This document shows, in pieces, positions 1 through 8,604 of a DNA stretch of 39,189 bases. Numbering within the stretch: position 1 is the first letter of the stretch; each line of letters opens with the position of its first letter. Source of the DNA: Chloroflexota bacterium (GTDB lineage Bacteria; Chloroflexota; UBA11872); NCBI GenBank assembly GCA_026707585.1, contig JAPOWQ010000045.1, positions 1 to 39,189 of the forward strand, given 5' to 3'. The position numbers were made by a program, and so were the translations under genes. The notes below the pieces were generated by a model. The model did no database searches. It was not told the DNA's origin and saw only the letters and a list, made by a program, of their open reading frames with translations.

Positions 1-2
1 TG

Positions 3-1751
3 AGCCTGGCGGCGGGGGCGCTGACGCGGCCGGAAGGCTTGCTGCTGGCGGCCTGTTGCGTCGGCTGGTTCGTGGCGCATCGCTGGGTGACGGCGCAGCG
101 GCTGGACTGGCGCGAGGTACTGGCGCTGGTTGGGCCGTTTGCTCTCCTGGTCGGCGGCCACTTCCTGGCCCGGCACAGCTACTACGGCGAATGGCTGCCG
201 AACACGTACTACGCCAAGGACGTTCGACCGTGGTACGAGTCCGGCTTTCGCTACCTCTGGGCCGCCGCGATCGAGACCGGACTGTACGCATGGCTTCCGC
301 TGGCATTCGCGGCGCTGCACATGCGCGGGCGGCAGGCAGTGGACGGGACGTATGGCCTGGTGTTGCTCTGTGTTGGCGCCCACCTGGTGTATGTCCTGCG
401 GATCGGCGGCGACCACTTCGAATACCGGCCGCTGGACTTCTACTGGCCCCTGCTGGCGGTGCCCACCGCCAATGGCGTGGTGCAGCTTGGCTCCAAGGTC
501 GTCGGGGTCCTGCCGCAGCCTTCCCGACGCCCATGGTGGCCAGGAGCGCGCACGTTCGCGATTGTTCTGTTCGTACCGCTGCTGTTCTACTCCAGCGCCC
601 TCCAGGCCGTCCTGCTGTTCGAAAGCGAGGCGATGTTCGGGCCCGAGGGTGCGTACCAGCCATACGTCGCCCTGGATGAAGGCAACGCCGGCTGGCTGCT
701 GGCGGCGCCGGGCATGCCCGCGCTCGTGGCCATTTCCAATGACCTGCGCCAGCGAAGCAGACGACAGTCCGTGGGTCAACGCTCTTCGCAGCACGGGGCG
801 TATGCCGACGACCTGGTGCGCGGGTGGAAACCCTACGAGAACGCGGAACCTGGAATTGTTCCCGGCGATGCCATGATGGCTACGGGAACGCTGGGCGTCC
901 CGCCGTATTACGTGCCGGACTTGAGGATTACCGACATCTATGGATTGACGGACGCGACCGTGGCTCGCAACCCGGCCACCCCACCTAACGATCAACGACT
1001 CATCGCTCATGACCGCGTGCCGCCGGCGGGCTACCTCCAGCGGCGGGGTGTGAATGTTCGTATTTATCCGGCGGCTGGCGGTGAGACCGAAGCGCTTGCG
1101 CAGGCGAACTACGCGGTCAGGGTCGGTCCTGACTTGTGGATGCCGTTCGATGCCGCGGATCACCAGTGGGTCAACGAGCGGTTTGCCGGCCGGGACCTGC
1201 GGGCCGTGCAGCGCTTTTCGCAGACCGAGCCTGCCGGCAACCGCATTCTCGTTGACGGCATACCGTACGTCGGTGAGGAGTTCCTGGGGCGGTTCGAGAC
1301 CGATCTGGACGGCTGGCGCCAGGAAGGCAAGGCGGTCTCGAACCACGCGCAGGTGCCGTTCTCCCGCGCGCCGGGGAAGGAACCGGTGTTCGGACATGTG
1401 GGGCCCGGCTTCCTGACGACCTACTACCCGGGCAAATGGGAAACCACTGGACGGGCCGTCTCACCGGCCTTCAGCGCCCGGCCGGATCAGTACCTGGTGT
1501 TCCTGCTGGCCGGAGCGCCGGAGGGCAACGTGGAGGTGCGCCTACGGGCCGGGGGCGACGTAGTGGCGGCCTGGCGAGGGGCGAACCCGGACGCATTCGA
1601 GATGATCGTGCATCCGCTGAGAGACGTGGCCGGGCAACCGCTGGAGCTGGAGGTATTCAATGGTGAGACGGGCGGGGAAGCGCGCCTGATGCTGGACCAC
1701 GTGATGTTGATGCGACGGGAAGCAGCGAGCAGCTCCAGATCATCTGCTTGA
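3..1751 (+). CDS. GT-C fold membrane glycosyltransferase, paralogue A (5' end outside window)
   Basis: The frame is open from the first bases, and codons 3-38 match the middle of the two downstream paralogues, so the start lies left of the window. The visible 582 residues cover the last membrane segments of a polytopic GT-C enzyme followed by a soluble C-terminal part (roughly the last 200 residues) that looks beta-rich, with FLGRFE and GPGFLTTYYPGKWE motifs. Family knowledge: GT-C enzymes use polyprenyl-phosphate sugars and face the outside of the membrane. AftB-type arabinosyltransferases have a similar N-terminal acidic motif and a C-terminal carbohydrate-binding domain. The sugar and acceptor cannot be read from the sequence. 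Bases 1-218 and 1086-1601 are identical to stretches of the third paralogue, while the centre (about 230-1050) diverges. Confidence 0.75.
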   Translation, partial: SLAAGALTRPEGLLLAACCVGWFVAHRWVTAQRLDWREVLALVGPFALLVGGHFLARHSYYGEWLPNTYYAKDVRPWYESGFRYLWAAAIETGLYAWLPLAFAALHMRGRQAVDGTYGLVLLCVGAHLVYVLRIGGDHFEYRPLDFYWPLLAVPTANGVVQLGSKVVGVLPQPSRRPWWPGARTFAIVLFVPLLFYSSALQAVLLFESEAMFGPEGAYQPYVALDEGNAGWLLAAPGMPALVAISNDLRQRSRRQSVGQRSSQHGAYADDLVRGWKPYENAEPGIVPGDAMMATGTLGVPPYYVPDLRITDIYGLTDATVARNPATPPNDQRLIAHDRVPPAGYLQRRGVNVRIYPAAGGETEALAQANYAVRVGPDLWMPFDAADHQWVNERFAGRDLRAVQRFSQTEPAGNRILVDGIPYVGEEFLGRFETDLDGWRQEGKAVSNHAQVPFSRAPGKEPVFGHVGPGFLTTYYPGKWETTGRAVSPAFSARPDQYLVFLLAGAPEGNVEVRLRAGGDVVAAWRGANPDAFEMIVHPLRDVAGQPLELEVFNGETGGEARLMLDHVMLMRREAASSSRSSA

Positions 1752-1756
1752 ACTTC

Positions 1757-2068
1757 GACCGCCGCCATTTCCGCCGCTTGCCTTCAGCGGATAGCTGCCG
1801 ACCTCGCGTCCCCGTTGCCACAGAAGACGCCGAGGCCGGGTGAGCATGCCGCGCAGGCGGCTGCCAGGGCGGCGGACGAGCCATTGCGTGATGGCGCCAA
1901 CTCTTCTTCCAGCGAACAATAGTTCATGACCGCATGCCGCCGGCGGGCCACTTGCGGGGCAGGTTGTGAATAGTCGCTTATACTCCGCTGCTGACGGTGA
2001 ATCTAAGTCATATGCGCATGCGAGCTGCACGGTAGTGGTCGGCCCTGAATCATGGATGCCGTCATTTC
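1757..2068 (+). pseudogene. Chimeric relic of a fourth GT-C paralogue (5' end joined to central part)
   Basis: Around 1846 there is an ATG in the same context as the start of paralogue B, and the first codons read MPRRRLPGRR, matching the N-terminus of that family up to a TLLP motif near 1905. The sequence then jumps, without the membrane region, to DNA resembling the central linker of paralogue A (compare 1924-2055 with about 1005-1150: the same CATGACCGC, CCGCCGGCGGGC and GGTCGGTCCTGA-like words). The frame has stops (TGA near 1927, TAG near 1970) and cannot make an enzyme. It is most simply an internal-deletion product of a duplicated gene that is now decaying. Confidence 0.6.
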
Positions 2069-2205
2069 CGCGGCGTGCTTTCACCGGGTAGTCGCGGACC
2101 CCGCGTCCCCGTTTGCAACAGAAGACGCCGAGGCCGGGTGAGCATGCAACGTAGGCGGTGGCCAGGGCTGCGGACGAGGCATTTCGCAATAGCGCTGACC
2201 TTTCT
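1757..2205 (+). repeat. Imperfect direct repeat of the GT-C gene leader and first codons
   Basis: Two copies, about 1757-1900 and 2053-2205, share a leader beginning GCCG(C/T)CATTTCCGC, the words CGCGTCCCCGTT and AGAAGACGCCGAGGCC, the start context GGGTGAGCATG, and the first 15 or so codons. The first copy belongs to the relic and the second leads into the intact paralogue B. The shared leader supports placing the true start of paralogue B at 2144. Confidence 0.6.
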
Positions 2206-4411
2206 GCCGTGGTTCGCGCTGCTGGGCTGGCTGGCCAAGAGTGCCTGGTTCATCACGGACGACGCCTTTATCAGCTTTCGCTACGTGCGCAATCTGCTGG
2301 AGGGGCACGGGCTGGTGTTCAATCCCGGCGAGTACGTGGAGGGGTACACGAACTTCCTGTGGGTGCTGGAGCTGGCGGCGATCTGGGGGCTGTTGGGAAT
2401 CCGGCCGGAGCACGCGGCGCAATGGCTGTCGGTGATCTACACGGCGGGGACGCTGGCGGTGATGCTGTGGTGGGTGGCGCGGCTGCCGCTGCTGCGGCAG
2501 CGGTGGCTGGTGGCGTGGATGGCGCTGGGGCTGGTGTGCAGCAGCGCGACGTTTGCCGTGTGGACGTCAGGCGGGGGCTTGGAGACGCGGCAGTTCACGT
2601 TCTTCACCCTTACCGCCGTGGCGGTACTGAGCGTCTTCGGCGCGAACCGCTGGGGGTTGGCGGCCGTGTCGCTGAGCCTGGCGGCGGGGGCGCTGACGCG
2701 GCCGGAAGGCTTGCTGCTGGCGGCCTGCTGTGTCGGGTGGTTCGTGGCGCAAGGCTGGGTGACGGCGCAGCGGCTGGACTGGCGCGGGACGCTAACGCTG
2801 GCGGGACCGTTTGCCGTCGTGATTGGGGGCCATTTTCTGGCGCGCTACCGCTACTACGGCGAGTGGCTGCCGAACACGTACTACGCGAAGCACGTGGACT
2901 CGTGGTACGAGTCCGGCTATCGGTACTTGTCGGCAGCAGCCATCGAGACCGGGCTGTATCTGCTGCTGCCGCTGGCCTACCTCGCGCTGCGGGCGCGCTG
3001 GCGGGAGGGCCGGGACGGGACTTATGCCTTGATTCTGCTGCTGTTGGGCACGCACATGTTCTACCTGTTTGAAATCGGCGGCGACCACTTCGAATTCCGG
3101 CCCCTGGACTTTTACTGGCCCTTACTGGCGGTTCCGGCCGCCGAGGGCCTGGCGCGGCTGGGCGCCGGGCTGTCGGTGAAGCTGCACTCACTATCCGAGC
3201 GCCTGCGGTGGGTCGGAACATGGACGTTGGCAGTCCTTCTCTTCGTGCCCTGCGTCTTCTACGCCAGCGCAATGCAGGGCGCCTTGCTGTTCGAGGGCCT
3301 GACGATGCACCGACCTGGCCGTGTCTTTCAGCGATTTATTGAGCTGAATGACCAAACTGCCGGATGGCTGCTGGCCGCACCGGCCACAGCTCCGCTTGTT
3401 GCCATATCTAACAGCCTGCGGTCGCAATACGAAAGTCAGATCGTCGGTGAGAGAGTCCACGTCCATCGCGACTTTGCCGATCGACGAATTCAGCGCTGGA
3501 AGCTTTACGACACGGTAAACGGTCCGAAACTCCCGAGCGATGCTGTGGACGCTCGAGCCGCCATAGGGATCCCATCGTACTTCGTGCCAGATTTAGCTTT
3601 AGTTGATACGTTGGGACTTACCAATGCTGCTATTGCTCGCAATTCCGTCCAACCTGGCAGCAGCCAGCGACGCATGGCTCATGACCGAGATCCACCTCCG
3701 GGATACCTTCAGGGGCGCGGTGTCAATGTTCGCGTACATCCCCCCGTGGCAAGCGAAAGCGAAGCGTTGCGCACATCAAACTATACATTCAATATAGCAC
3801 CTAACGTGTGGATGCACTTTGATGCTAAGGATCATCAGTGGGTCAACAAGCGATTCGCTGGTCTTGATCTGCGTGCCGTGAATAGGTTTTCGCAGACCAG
3901 GCCAGCCGACAACCGCATCATTGCCAACGGCGTCGTCTACGTCGGCGAGCAATTCCTGGGACGATTCGAGAATGGCAGTCTGGACGGTTGGGAGGTCAAG
4001 GGTAAGGGAGTGTCAAATCATGAAGTGAATCCGTATCTCGGTACGGTCCATTGGCTGGCTTTCGGTCATGTCGGGCCGGGCTATTTGACTACCTATTATC
4101 CCGGCAAGTGGGAGCGACAGGGAAGCGCATTGTCCCCGAGATTCACGGGAAGTGCTAATCAGTCTCTGATGTTCCTAATCGCCGGTGAGGCCAGCGAGCA
4201 CGTCGGAGTGCGCTTGCTGGCTGACGGAAGCCAGATTGCCGTGTGGCGCGGGGAGAGCTTAAAGTCGTTCGATCTAGTTCTTTATGAGCTGAGTATAGTC
4301 GCAGGTAAACAGCTACAGCTGGAGGTCTTCAATAATGAGATTGGGGATCGACCTCGTCTCATGCTCGATCATGTCATGTTAGTTCGTCGAGAGGCGCCGA
4401 GCGCACAATGA
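2144..4411 (+). CDS. GT-C fold membrane glycosyltransferase, paralogue B
   Basis: This 755-residue protein is the only intact member of the tandem family. A cytoplasmic Arg-rich start and a first membrane segment (about 15-32) precede the acidic loop motif DDAFISFR at 39-46 and the YTNFLWVL motif near 68-75, which resemble the extracytoplasmic catalytic loop of GT-C enzymes such as AftB. About ten hydrophobic segments follow to residue 390, then a soluble C-terminal domain. The frame is open 69 bases further upstream, but ATG 2144 has the leader context shared with the relic and gives a normal membrane topology. The 3' half (after about 3320) is less GC-rich and less like A and C than the 5' half. 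The role is probably cell-surface glycan or lipoglycan assembly; the substrate is unknown. Confidence 0.8.
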   Translation: MQRRRWPGLRTRHFAIALTFLPWFALLGWLAKSAWFITDDAFISFRYVRNLLEGHGLVFNPGEYVEGYTNFLWVLELAAIWGLLGIRPEHAAQWLSVIYTAGTLAVMLWWVARLPLLRQRWLVAWMALGLVCSSATFAVWTSGGGLETRQFTFFTLTAVAVLSVFGANRWGLAAVSLSLAAGALTRPEGLLLAACCVGWFVAQGWVTAQRLDWRGTLTLAGPFAVVIGGHFLARYRYYGEWLPNTYYAKHVDSWYESGYRYLSAAAIETGLYLLLPLAYLALRARWREGRDGTYALILLLLGTHMFYLFEIGGDHFEFRPLDFYWPLLAVPAAEGLARLGAGLSVKLHSLSERLRWVGTWTLAVLLFVPCVFYASAMQGALLFEGLTMHRPGRVFQRFIELNDQTAGWLLAAPATAPLVAISNSLRSQYESQIVGERVHVHRDFADRRIQRWKLYDTVNGPKLPSDAVDARAAIGIPSYFVPDLALVDTLGLTNAAIARNSVQPGSSQRRMAHDRDPPPGYLQGRGVNVRVHPPVASESEALRTSNYTFNIAPNVWMHFDAKDHQWVNKRFAGLDLRAVNRFSQTRPADNRIIANGVVYVGEQFLGRFENGSLDGWEVKGKGVSNHEVNPYLGTVHWLAFGHVGPGYLTTYYPGKWERQGSALSPRFTGSANQSLMFLIAGEASEHVGVRLLADGSQIAVWRGESLKSFDLVLYELSIVAGKQLQLEVFNNEIGDRPRLMLDHVMLVRREAPSAQ

Positions 4412-4501
4412 TCGGAGATTGCGATGGATATGGCGGGGCTGAAGATGTCGATTACGGTAGGCGTTCATGATCAGCGACAGAGTTGAGACCGGTACGACAG
4501 C

Positions 4502-6082
4502 ATGGGCTTAGGGCGGAGACTGTCATCGAAGGTTAGCGGGCGCGCGATTGTCGTGGCGCTGACTCTTCTCCCGTGGTTCGCGCTGCTGGGCTGGCTGGCC
4601 AGGAACGGCTGGTTCCTTAGCGAAGACGCCTTCATCAGCTTTCGCTACGTGCGCAATCTGCTGGAAGGGCACGGGCTGGTGTTCAATCCCGGCGAGTACG
4701 TGGAGGGGTACACGAACTTTCTCTGGGTGCTGGAGCTGGCGGCGATCTGGGGGCTGGTGGGAATCCGGCCGGAGCACGCGGCGCAGTGGCTGTCGGTGAT
4801 CTACACGGCGGGGACGCTGGCGGTGATGCTGTGGTGGGTGGCGCGGCTGCCGCTGCTGCGGCAGCGGTGGCTGGTGGCGTGGATGGCGCTGGGGCTGGTG
4901 TGCAGCAGCGCGACGTTTGCCGTGTGGACGTCAGGCGGGGGCTTGGAGACGCGGCAGTTCACGTTCTTCACCCTTACCGCCGTGGCGGTACTGAGCGTCT
5001 TCGGCGCGAACCGCTGGGGGTTGGCGGCCGTGTCGCTGAGCCTGGCGGCGGGGGCGCTGACGCGGCCGGAAGGCTTGCTGCTGGCGGCCTGTTGCGTCGG
5101 CTGGTTCGTGGCGCATCGCTGGGTGACGGCGCAGCGGCTGGACTGGCGCGAGGTACTGGCGCTGGTTGGGCCGTTTGCTCTCCTGGTCGGCGGCCACTTC
5201 CTGGCCCGGCACAGCTACTACGGCGAATGGCTGCCGAACACGTACTACGCCAAGCACGTTCGACCGTGGTATGAGTCCGGCTTTCGTTACCTCTGGATTG
5301 CCGGCATTGAGACCGGGCTGTATCTGCTTATTCCATTGGCTTGCGTGGCGCTGCGGACGCGCTGGCGCGAGCAAGGCGGCGGCGTGTACGGCCTGGTGGT
5401 GCTTTGCGTGGGCGCGCACATGGCCTACCTCCTGGAGATCGGCGGCGACCGCTTCGAATACCGGCCGCTGGACTTCTACTGGCCCCTGCTGGCGGTGCCC
5501 GCCGCCGATGGCCTCGTGCAGCTTGGCGCCGGGCTTCCCGGCAGGCTGCTACGGCTGTTCCGGCAGCTGCCGAGGCCGGGAGCGCGACTGTGCGCGATCA
5601 TGCTGTTCGTGCCTGTGCTGTTCTATTCCAGTTCGATCCAGGGCTTCTTGCTGATTGAAGGAGCCGCAAAGTTCGAGCGTCACGACACCGGGCACATCGT
5701 CGTCAATGGAAAGAACGCCGGGTGGTTGCTGGCTGCGCCGGGGATGCCGGCGCTGATTGCAATCTTCAACGATCTGCGTGAGCAAACCATACGGCAGGCC
5801 GTTGGGCGACGCTTTCCGCAACACCGTGGATACGCTGACGCACAAATGGCGCTCTGGGAACCCTACGAGGGGAGGAGCAGTTCCCAGATACCCAGCGATG
5901 CCGTGAGCGCTCTGCGCGGAATCGGAATCCAACCCTACTACCTGCCAGACCTGAGAGTCATCGACCACTTTGGCCTGGCCGACGCGGTGATAGCCCGAAA
6001 TCCCTTCCCCACCCAAACCACGAGCGAACAATCGGCCACGCCCGCTATCCGCCGGCGGGCTACCTTCAGCGGCGGGGTGTGA
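4502..6082 (+). CDS. GT-C fold membrane glycosyltransferase, paralogue C, N-terminal part before a frameshift
   Basis: This part begins 90 bases after paralogue B and encodes the whole membrane region, with the same DDAF-like motif (here EDAFISFR, so the first acid is Glu) and YTNFLWVL. Up to the ARNP codons near 6002 it aligns with paralogue A. After that the frame runs into unrelated residues and stops at 6082, while the expected sequence (PNHERTIGHARYPPAGYLQ) continues in the next frame. One missing base in the C-rich stretch 6001-6013 explains it. With that base restored the gene would be about 755 residues, the same length as paralogue B. Bases 4787-5091 are identical to paralogue B and 5037-5254 to paralogue A. 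Confidence 0.75.
   Translation: MGLGRRLSSKVSGRAIVVALTLLPWFALLGWLARNGWFLSEDAFISFRYVRNLLEGHGLVFNPGEYVEGYTNFLWVLELAAIWGLVGIRPEHAAQWLSVIYTAGTLAVMLWWVARLPLLRQRWLVAWMALGLVCSSATFAVWTSGGGLETRQFTFFTLTAVAVLSVFGANRWGLAAVSLSLAAGALTRPEGLLLAACCVGWFVAHRWVTAQRLDWREVLALVGPFALLVGGHFLARHSYYGEWLPNTYYAKHVRPWYESGFRYLWIAGIETGLYLLIPLACVALRTRWREQGGGVYGLVVLCVGAHMAYLLEIGGDRFEYRPLDFYWPLLAVPAADGLVQLGAGLPGRLLRLFRQLPRPGARLCAIMLFVPVLFYSSSIQGFLLIEGAAKFERHDTGHIVVNGKNAGWLLAAPGMPALIAIFNDLREQTIRQAVGRRFPQHRGYADAQMALWEPYEGRSSSQIPSDAVSALRGIGIQPYYLPDLRVIDHFGLADAVIARNPFPTQTTSEQSATPAIRRRATFSGGV
4787..5254 (+). repeat. Recombined block shared with both neighbouring paralogues
   Basis: By eye, 4787-5091 is identical to 2423-2727 in paralogue B (305 bases), and 5037-5254 is identical to 1-218 in paralogue A. 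The matches overlap inside paralogue C, which looks like a junction between donor tracts. Identity in third codon positions next to strongly diverged sequence suggests recent gene conversion or unequal crossing-over. Confidence 0.7.
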
Positions 6083-6768
6083 ATTTTCGTGTCTATCCGG
6101 CGGCTGGCGGTGAAACCGAAGCGCTTGCGCAGGCGAACTACGCGGTCAGGGTCGGTCCTGACTTGTGGATGCCGTTCGATGCCGCGGATCACCAGTGGGT
6201 CAACGAGCGGTTTGCCGGCCGGGACCTGCGGGCCGTGCAGCGCTTTTCGCAGACCGAGCCTGCCGGCAACCGCATTCTCGTTGACGGCATACCGTACGTC
6301 GGTGAGGAGTTCCTGGGGCGGTTCGAGACCGATCTGGACGGCTGGCGCCAGGAAGGCAAGGCGGTCTCGAACCACGCGCAGGTGCCGTTCTCCCGCGCGC
6401 CGGGGAAGGAACCGGTGTTCGGACATGTGGGGCCCGGCTTCCTGACGACCTACTACCCGGGCAAATGGGAAACCACTGGACGGGCCGTCTCACCGGCCTT
6501 CAGCGCCCGGCCGGATCAGTACCTGGTGTTCCTGCTGGCCGGAGCGCCGGAGGGCAACGTGGAGGTGCGCCTACGGGCCGGGGGCGACGTAGTGGCGGCC
6601 TGGCGAGGGGCGAACCCGGACGCATTCGAGGTGATCGTGCATCCGCTGGCGGAGGTGGCCGGGCAACCGCTGGAGCTGGAGATTTTCAATGGTGAGGCGG
6701 GCGGGGAAGCGCGCCTGATGCTGGATCACGTGATGCTGATGCGACGGGATGCCGCGGGCGGCCCGTAG
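6079..6768 (+). CDS. GT-C paralogue C, C-terminal domain after the frameshift
   Basis: This frame carries the soluble C-terminal domain of paralogue C. It is open upstream to about 6001 and joins the N-terminal part there, so the GTG at 6079 is only the first possible start inside it and is not expected to be used. The domain contains FLGRFETDLDGW and GHVGPGFLTTYYPGKWE, and is identical in DNA to paralogue A over 6115-6630. Separately made, it would be a 229-residue soluble fragment with no signal peptide. The most likely reading is one gene with a one-base deletion, real or from assembly. Confidence 0.7.
   Translation: MNFRVYPAAGGETEALAQANYAVRVGPDLWMPFDAADHQWVNERFAGRDLRAVQRFSQTEPAGNRILVDGIPYVGEEFLGRFETDLDGWRQEGKAVSNHAQVPFSRAPGKEPVFGHVGPGFLTTYYPGKWETTGRAVSPAFSARPDQYLVFLLAGAPEGNVEVRLRAGGDVVAAWRGANPDAFEVIVHPLAEVAGQPLELEIFNGEAGGEARLMLDHVMLMRRDAAGGP
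6115..6630 (+). repeat. 516-base block identical to paralogue A (1086-1601)
   Basis: Read side by side at an offset of 5029, the two stretches show no difference that I can see. The flanks differ (GAG/GAA and ATG/GTG codons at the edges). The block covers most of the C-terminal domain, so that domain has been homogenised between paralogues A and C but not B. Confidence 0.7.
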
Positions 6769-6804
6769 CCGGCGCCGTGGCCTCGAGGATTGGGTGGCGT
6801 ACGG

Positions 6805-7836
6805 CTAGGCCAGCGGCTCGGGAGGCGCGACGTTGGTGAGGGCGGCGACCTCGTGGACCCGCGCCCAGGCGGCAGTGCCCAGGTCGACGTGGCCGCTGGC
6901 CAGGTTGCGGCGCAGGGCCTGGCCGGACCGCTCGCCGGGATAGCGGATCGGGCGGGTTGGATCGAGGGCGGGACCGCCGGTCAGTCGATCGAGGGCGTGG
7001 TTGACGTCGCGGAGGAACTGGTCGCGCGGTCGGAAGGTGTCCACGCGGGCGACCATGAAGAAGCCGCCGTAGCGGCCGGGCGGGGACTCCAGGGCGATGG
7101 GCATGGCGTTGAGGGTGGCGGCCAGCAGCTCGTGCACGAGGCCCAGACCGTATCCGCGATGCTGGGCAATTGGCAGAAACACGCCTTCGGCCATGGCCAG
7201 GGCCGGGTCGCTGAGCGGTCGCCCCCTGGCATCAACCGCCCAGCCATCCGGCAGGGGCTGACCGTCGGCCAGCAGTTCGCGCATCCGCCCGGTGGACGCG
7301 GAGACGCCAAAGTCCACGACGATGGGCGGGCGCGGATCGGCGGGGATCGCGTAGGACAGGGGGTTGTTGCCCAGCACCCGCGAGGCGCCGCCCACCGGGG
7401 CGAACGAGGGGTCGGTGTAGCAGGTGCAGTAGCCGATGAGGCCGGCCGCGGCCGCGCGCATGCTGTAGAAGGCCGGGATGACCCAGTGCGGCATGTCGCG
7501 CAGCGAGGCCATGGCGGCGCCCTGGGTTTGGGCCTTGGCAATGCAGGCGTCCATGGCCTGGACGGCGCCAACCGGACCCAGGGCGCCGTGCGCATCGAGC
7601 GCGGTGAAGGCCGGCAGGTCGGCCAGCACTTCCACGCGAGCGTCGGCGCGGGCGCGGCCGGCGTCCAGGTCGCGAATCCGCAGCGCCAACAGCACGATCC
7701 CGTGATGACCGTGGCCGCGCAGGTCCTGTTCCAGCATGACGTCGATGACCAGGGCGGCGTCGGCCGGGCGCACACCGCGGGTGGCCAGCGCGGCTCGGCC
7801 AAACCGGCGCAGGTCATCAAGCGCGACGGTGGTCAA
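6805..7836 (-). CDS. Ldh2-family NAD(P)-dependent malate/lactate/ureidoglycolate-type dehydrogenase
   Basis: The 343-residue protein has the marks of the Ldh2 oxidoreductase family, a fold unrelated to classical lactate dehydrogenase: an N-terminal RGHGHHGIVLL segment in place of the usual SHG motif, then GNNPLSYAIP and VVDFG in the nucleotide and substrate region, and a C-terminal GYGLGLVHELLAA helix. Members oxidise malate, sulfolactate, ureidoglycolate or other 2-hydroxy acids; the substrate cannot be chosen here. I place the start at TTG 7836, 10 bases after the tag stop codon. The frame is open further upstream, but that part only overlaps tag in another frame. Last gene of the tyrS-led minus-strand cluster. 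Confidence 0.8.
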   Translation of the reverse strand: MTTVALDDLRRFGRAALATRGVRPADAALVIDVMLEQDLRGHGHHGIVLLALRIRDLDAGRARADARVEVLADLPAFTALDAHGALGPVGAVQAMDACIAKAQTQGAAMASLRDMPHWVIPAFYSMRAAAAGLIGYCTCYTDPSFAPVGGASRVLGNNPLSYAIPADPRPPIVVDFGVSASTGRMRELLADGQPLPDGWAVDARGRPLSDPALAMAEGVFLPIAQHRGYGLGLVHELLAATLNAMPIALESPPGRYGGFFMVARVDTFRPRDQFLRDVNHALDRLTGGPALDPTRPIRYPGERSGQALRRNLASGHVDLGTAAWARVHEVAALTNVAPPEPLA

Positions 7837-7846
7837 GGCGGCGTGC

Positions 7847-8473
7847 TCAGTCGGCGGACCAGACGACGCGCCGGGCCTTGAAGCAATAGTCGTGATGCGG
7901 GGGCGCCACCAAGCCGGCGGATTCCAGGAAGGCGCGCGACGTGCCGGGCCCCATGAATTTGAACGACTTCCTGAGCGCGTTGATCTTGCCGTTGGTGCTT
8001 GTTGGCAAGTCCAGCAGGAAGTCTCGAAAGGACCCGTGGCTGTCCTGAATCTCCTGCACCGTGCGCGCATTCTCAATGGCCGCGGCGATCTTCCGCTCGC
8101 TGCGAATGACGTTGGGATCGTCGAGCAGTCGAGCGATGTCGGCGGAGCCGTAGGTGGCCACGGCGTTGACGTTGAAGCCGTGGTAGGCGTTGCGAATCCC
8201 CTGGTGTTTATTCCAGATCAGCGTCCAACTGAGCCCGGCGTGGAAAATTTCGAGCAGCATGCGCTCGAAGAACTCGGCGTCGTTGGCCGGGCGTTCGCCC
8301 CAGACGTCGTCGTGGTACTGCCGGAGTCCGTCATGCCGTTGGGCCCACTCGCAGCGGCCGGTTTCGCCCAGGGCGTCGCGGACGCGCGCGTCGGCGAGGT
8401 CCTCGGGTGTCATGGGCTTGCGCAGGGGTACCCGACGCTTGGAAAGACCGGGAGGCACGGATGGGGCAGCCAT
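7847..8473 (-). CDS. tag: DNA-3-methyladenine glycosylase I
   Basis: Tag removes 3-methyladenine from alkylated DNA as the first step of base excision repair. With the start at ATG 8473 (GAGG about 8 bases upstream) it has 208 residues. The zinc-snap ligands are all there: Cys41 and His54 in the CEW...YHDDVWG segment, and His193 and Cys197 in HHDYC near the C-terminus. The HAGLSW helix and the KFMGPGTSRAFLESAGLV segment match the E. coli enzyme. A start at 8533 would add 20 residues but would begin only 5 bases from the parS palindrome and lacks family support. An N-terminal extension of about 38 residues before Cys41 remains. Confidence 0.92.
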   Translation of the reverse strand: MAAPSVPPGLSKRRVPLRKPMTPEDLADARVRDALGETGRCEWAQRHDGLRQYHDDVWGERPANDAEFFERMLLEIFHAGLSWTLIWNKHQGIRNAYHGFNVNAVATYGSADIARLLDDPNVIRSERKIAAAIENARTVQEIQDSHGSFRDFLLDLPTSTNGKINALRKSFKFMGPGTSRAFLESAGLVAPPHHDYCFKARRVVWSAD

Positions 8474-8538
8474 CGGGGGATCCTCAATGGGGCGTAGCGG
8501 GATGAGGGTAGCGACGGGAACGAGGGCTGCCAACGAGA

Positions 8539-8554
8539 TGTTTCACGTGAAACA
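8539..8554. other. parS centromere-like site (ParB/Spo0J binding)
   Basis: The 16-base palindrome TGTTTCACGTGAAACA matches the well-known bacterial parS consensus at every position. It lies in the 131-base gap between the GNAT gene and tag. ParB loads here and spreads, and ParA and SMC act on it in origin segregation. In studied chromosomes such sites cluster around oriC, so this window may be near the origin. No second copy was seen in the window, and no parA or parB gene is present. Confidence 0.88.
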
Positions 8555-8604
8555 CTCGCGCCGGCGCTGCCGGGGGCCGCGGGATCAGGGAGTCCCGAAC
8601 TGGC

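Noticed and set aside
2075-2143. Upstream extension of paralogue B by 23 residues
   Set aside because: The extension is Arg/Pro-rich with no membrane or signal character, and the ATG at 2144 has the leader shared with the relic copy.
6000-6082. Programmed -1 frameshifting in paralogue C
   Set aside because: No X-XXY-YYZ slippery heptamer followed by a strong structure is evident, and paralogues A and B need no shift at this position.
6790-7881. A 363-codon plus-strand frame opposite the Ldh2-family gene
   Set aside because: It is the antisense shadow of a recognised family member and has a Gly/Arg/Val-rich composition without motifs.
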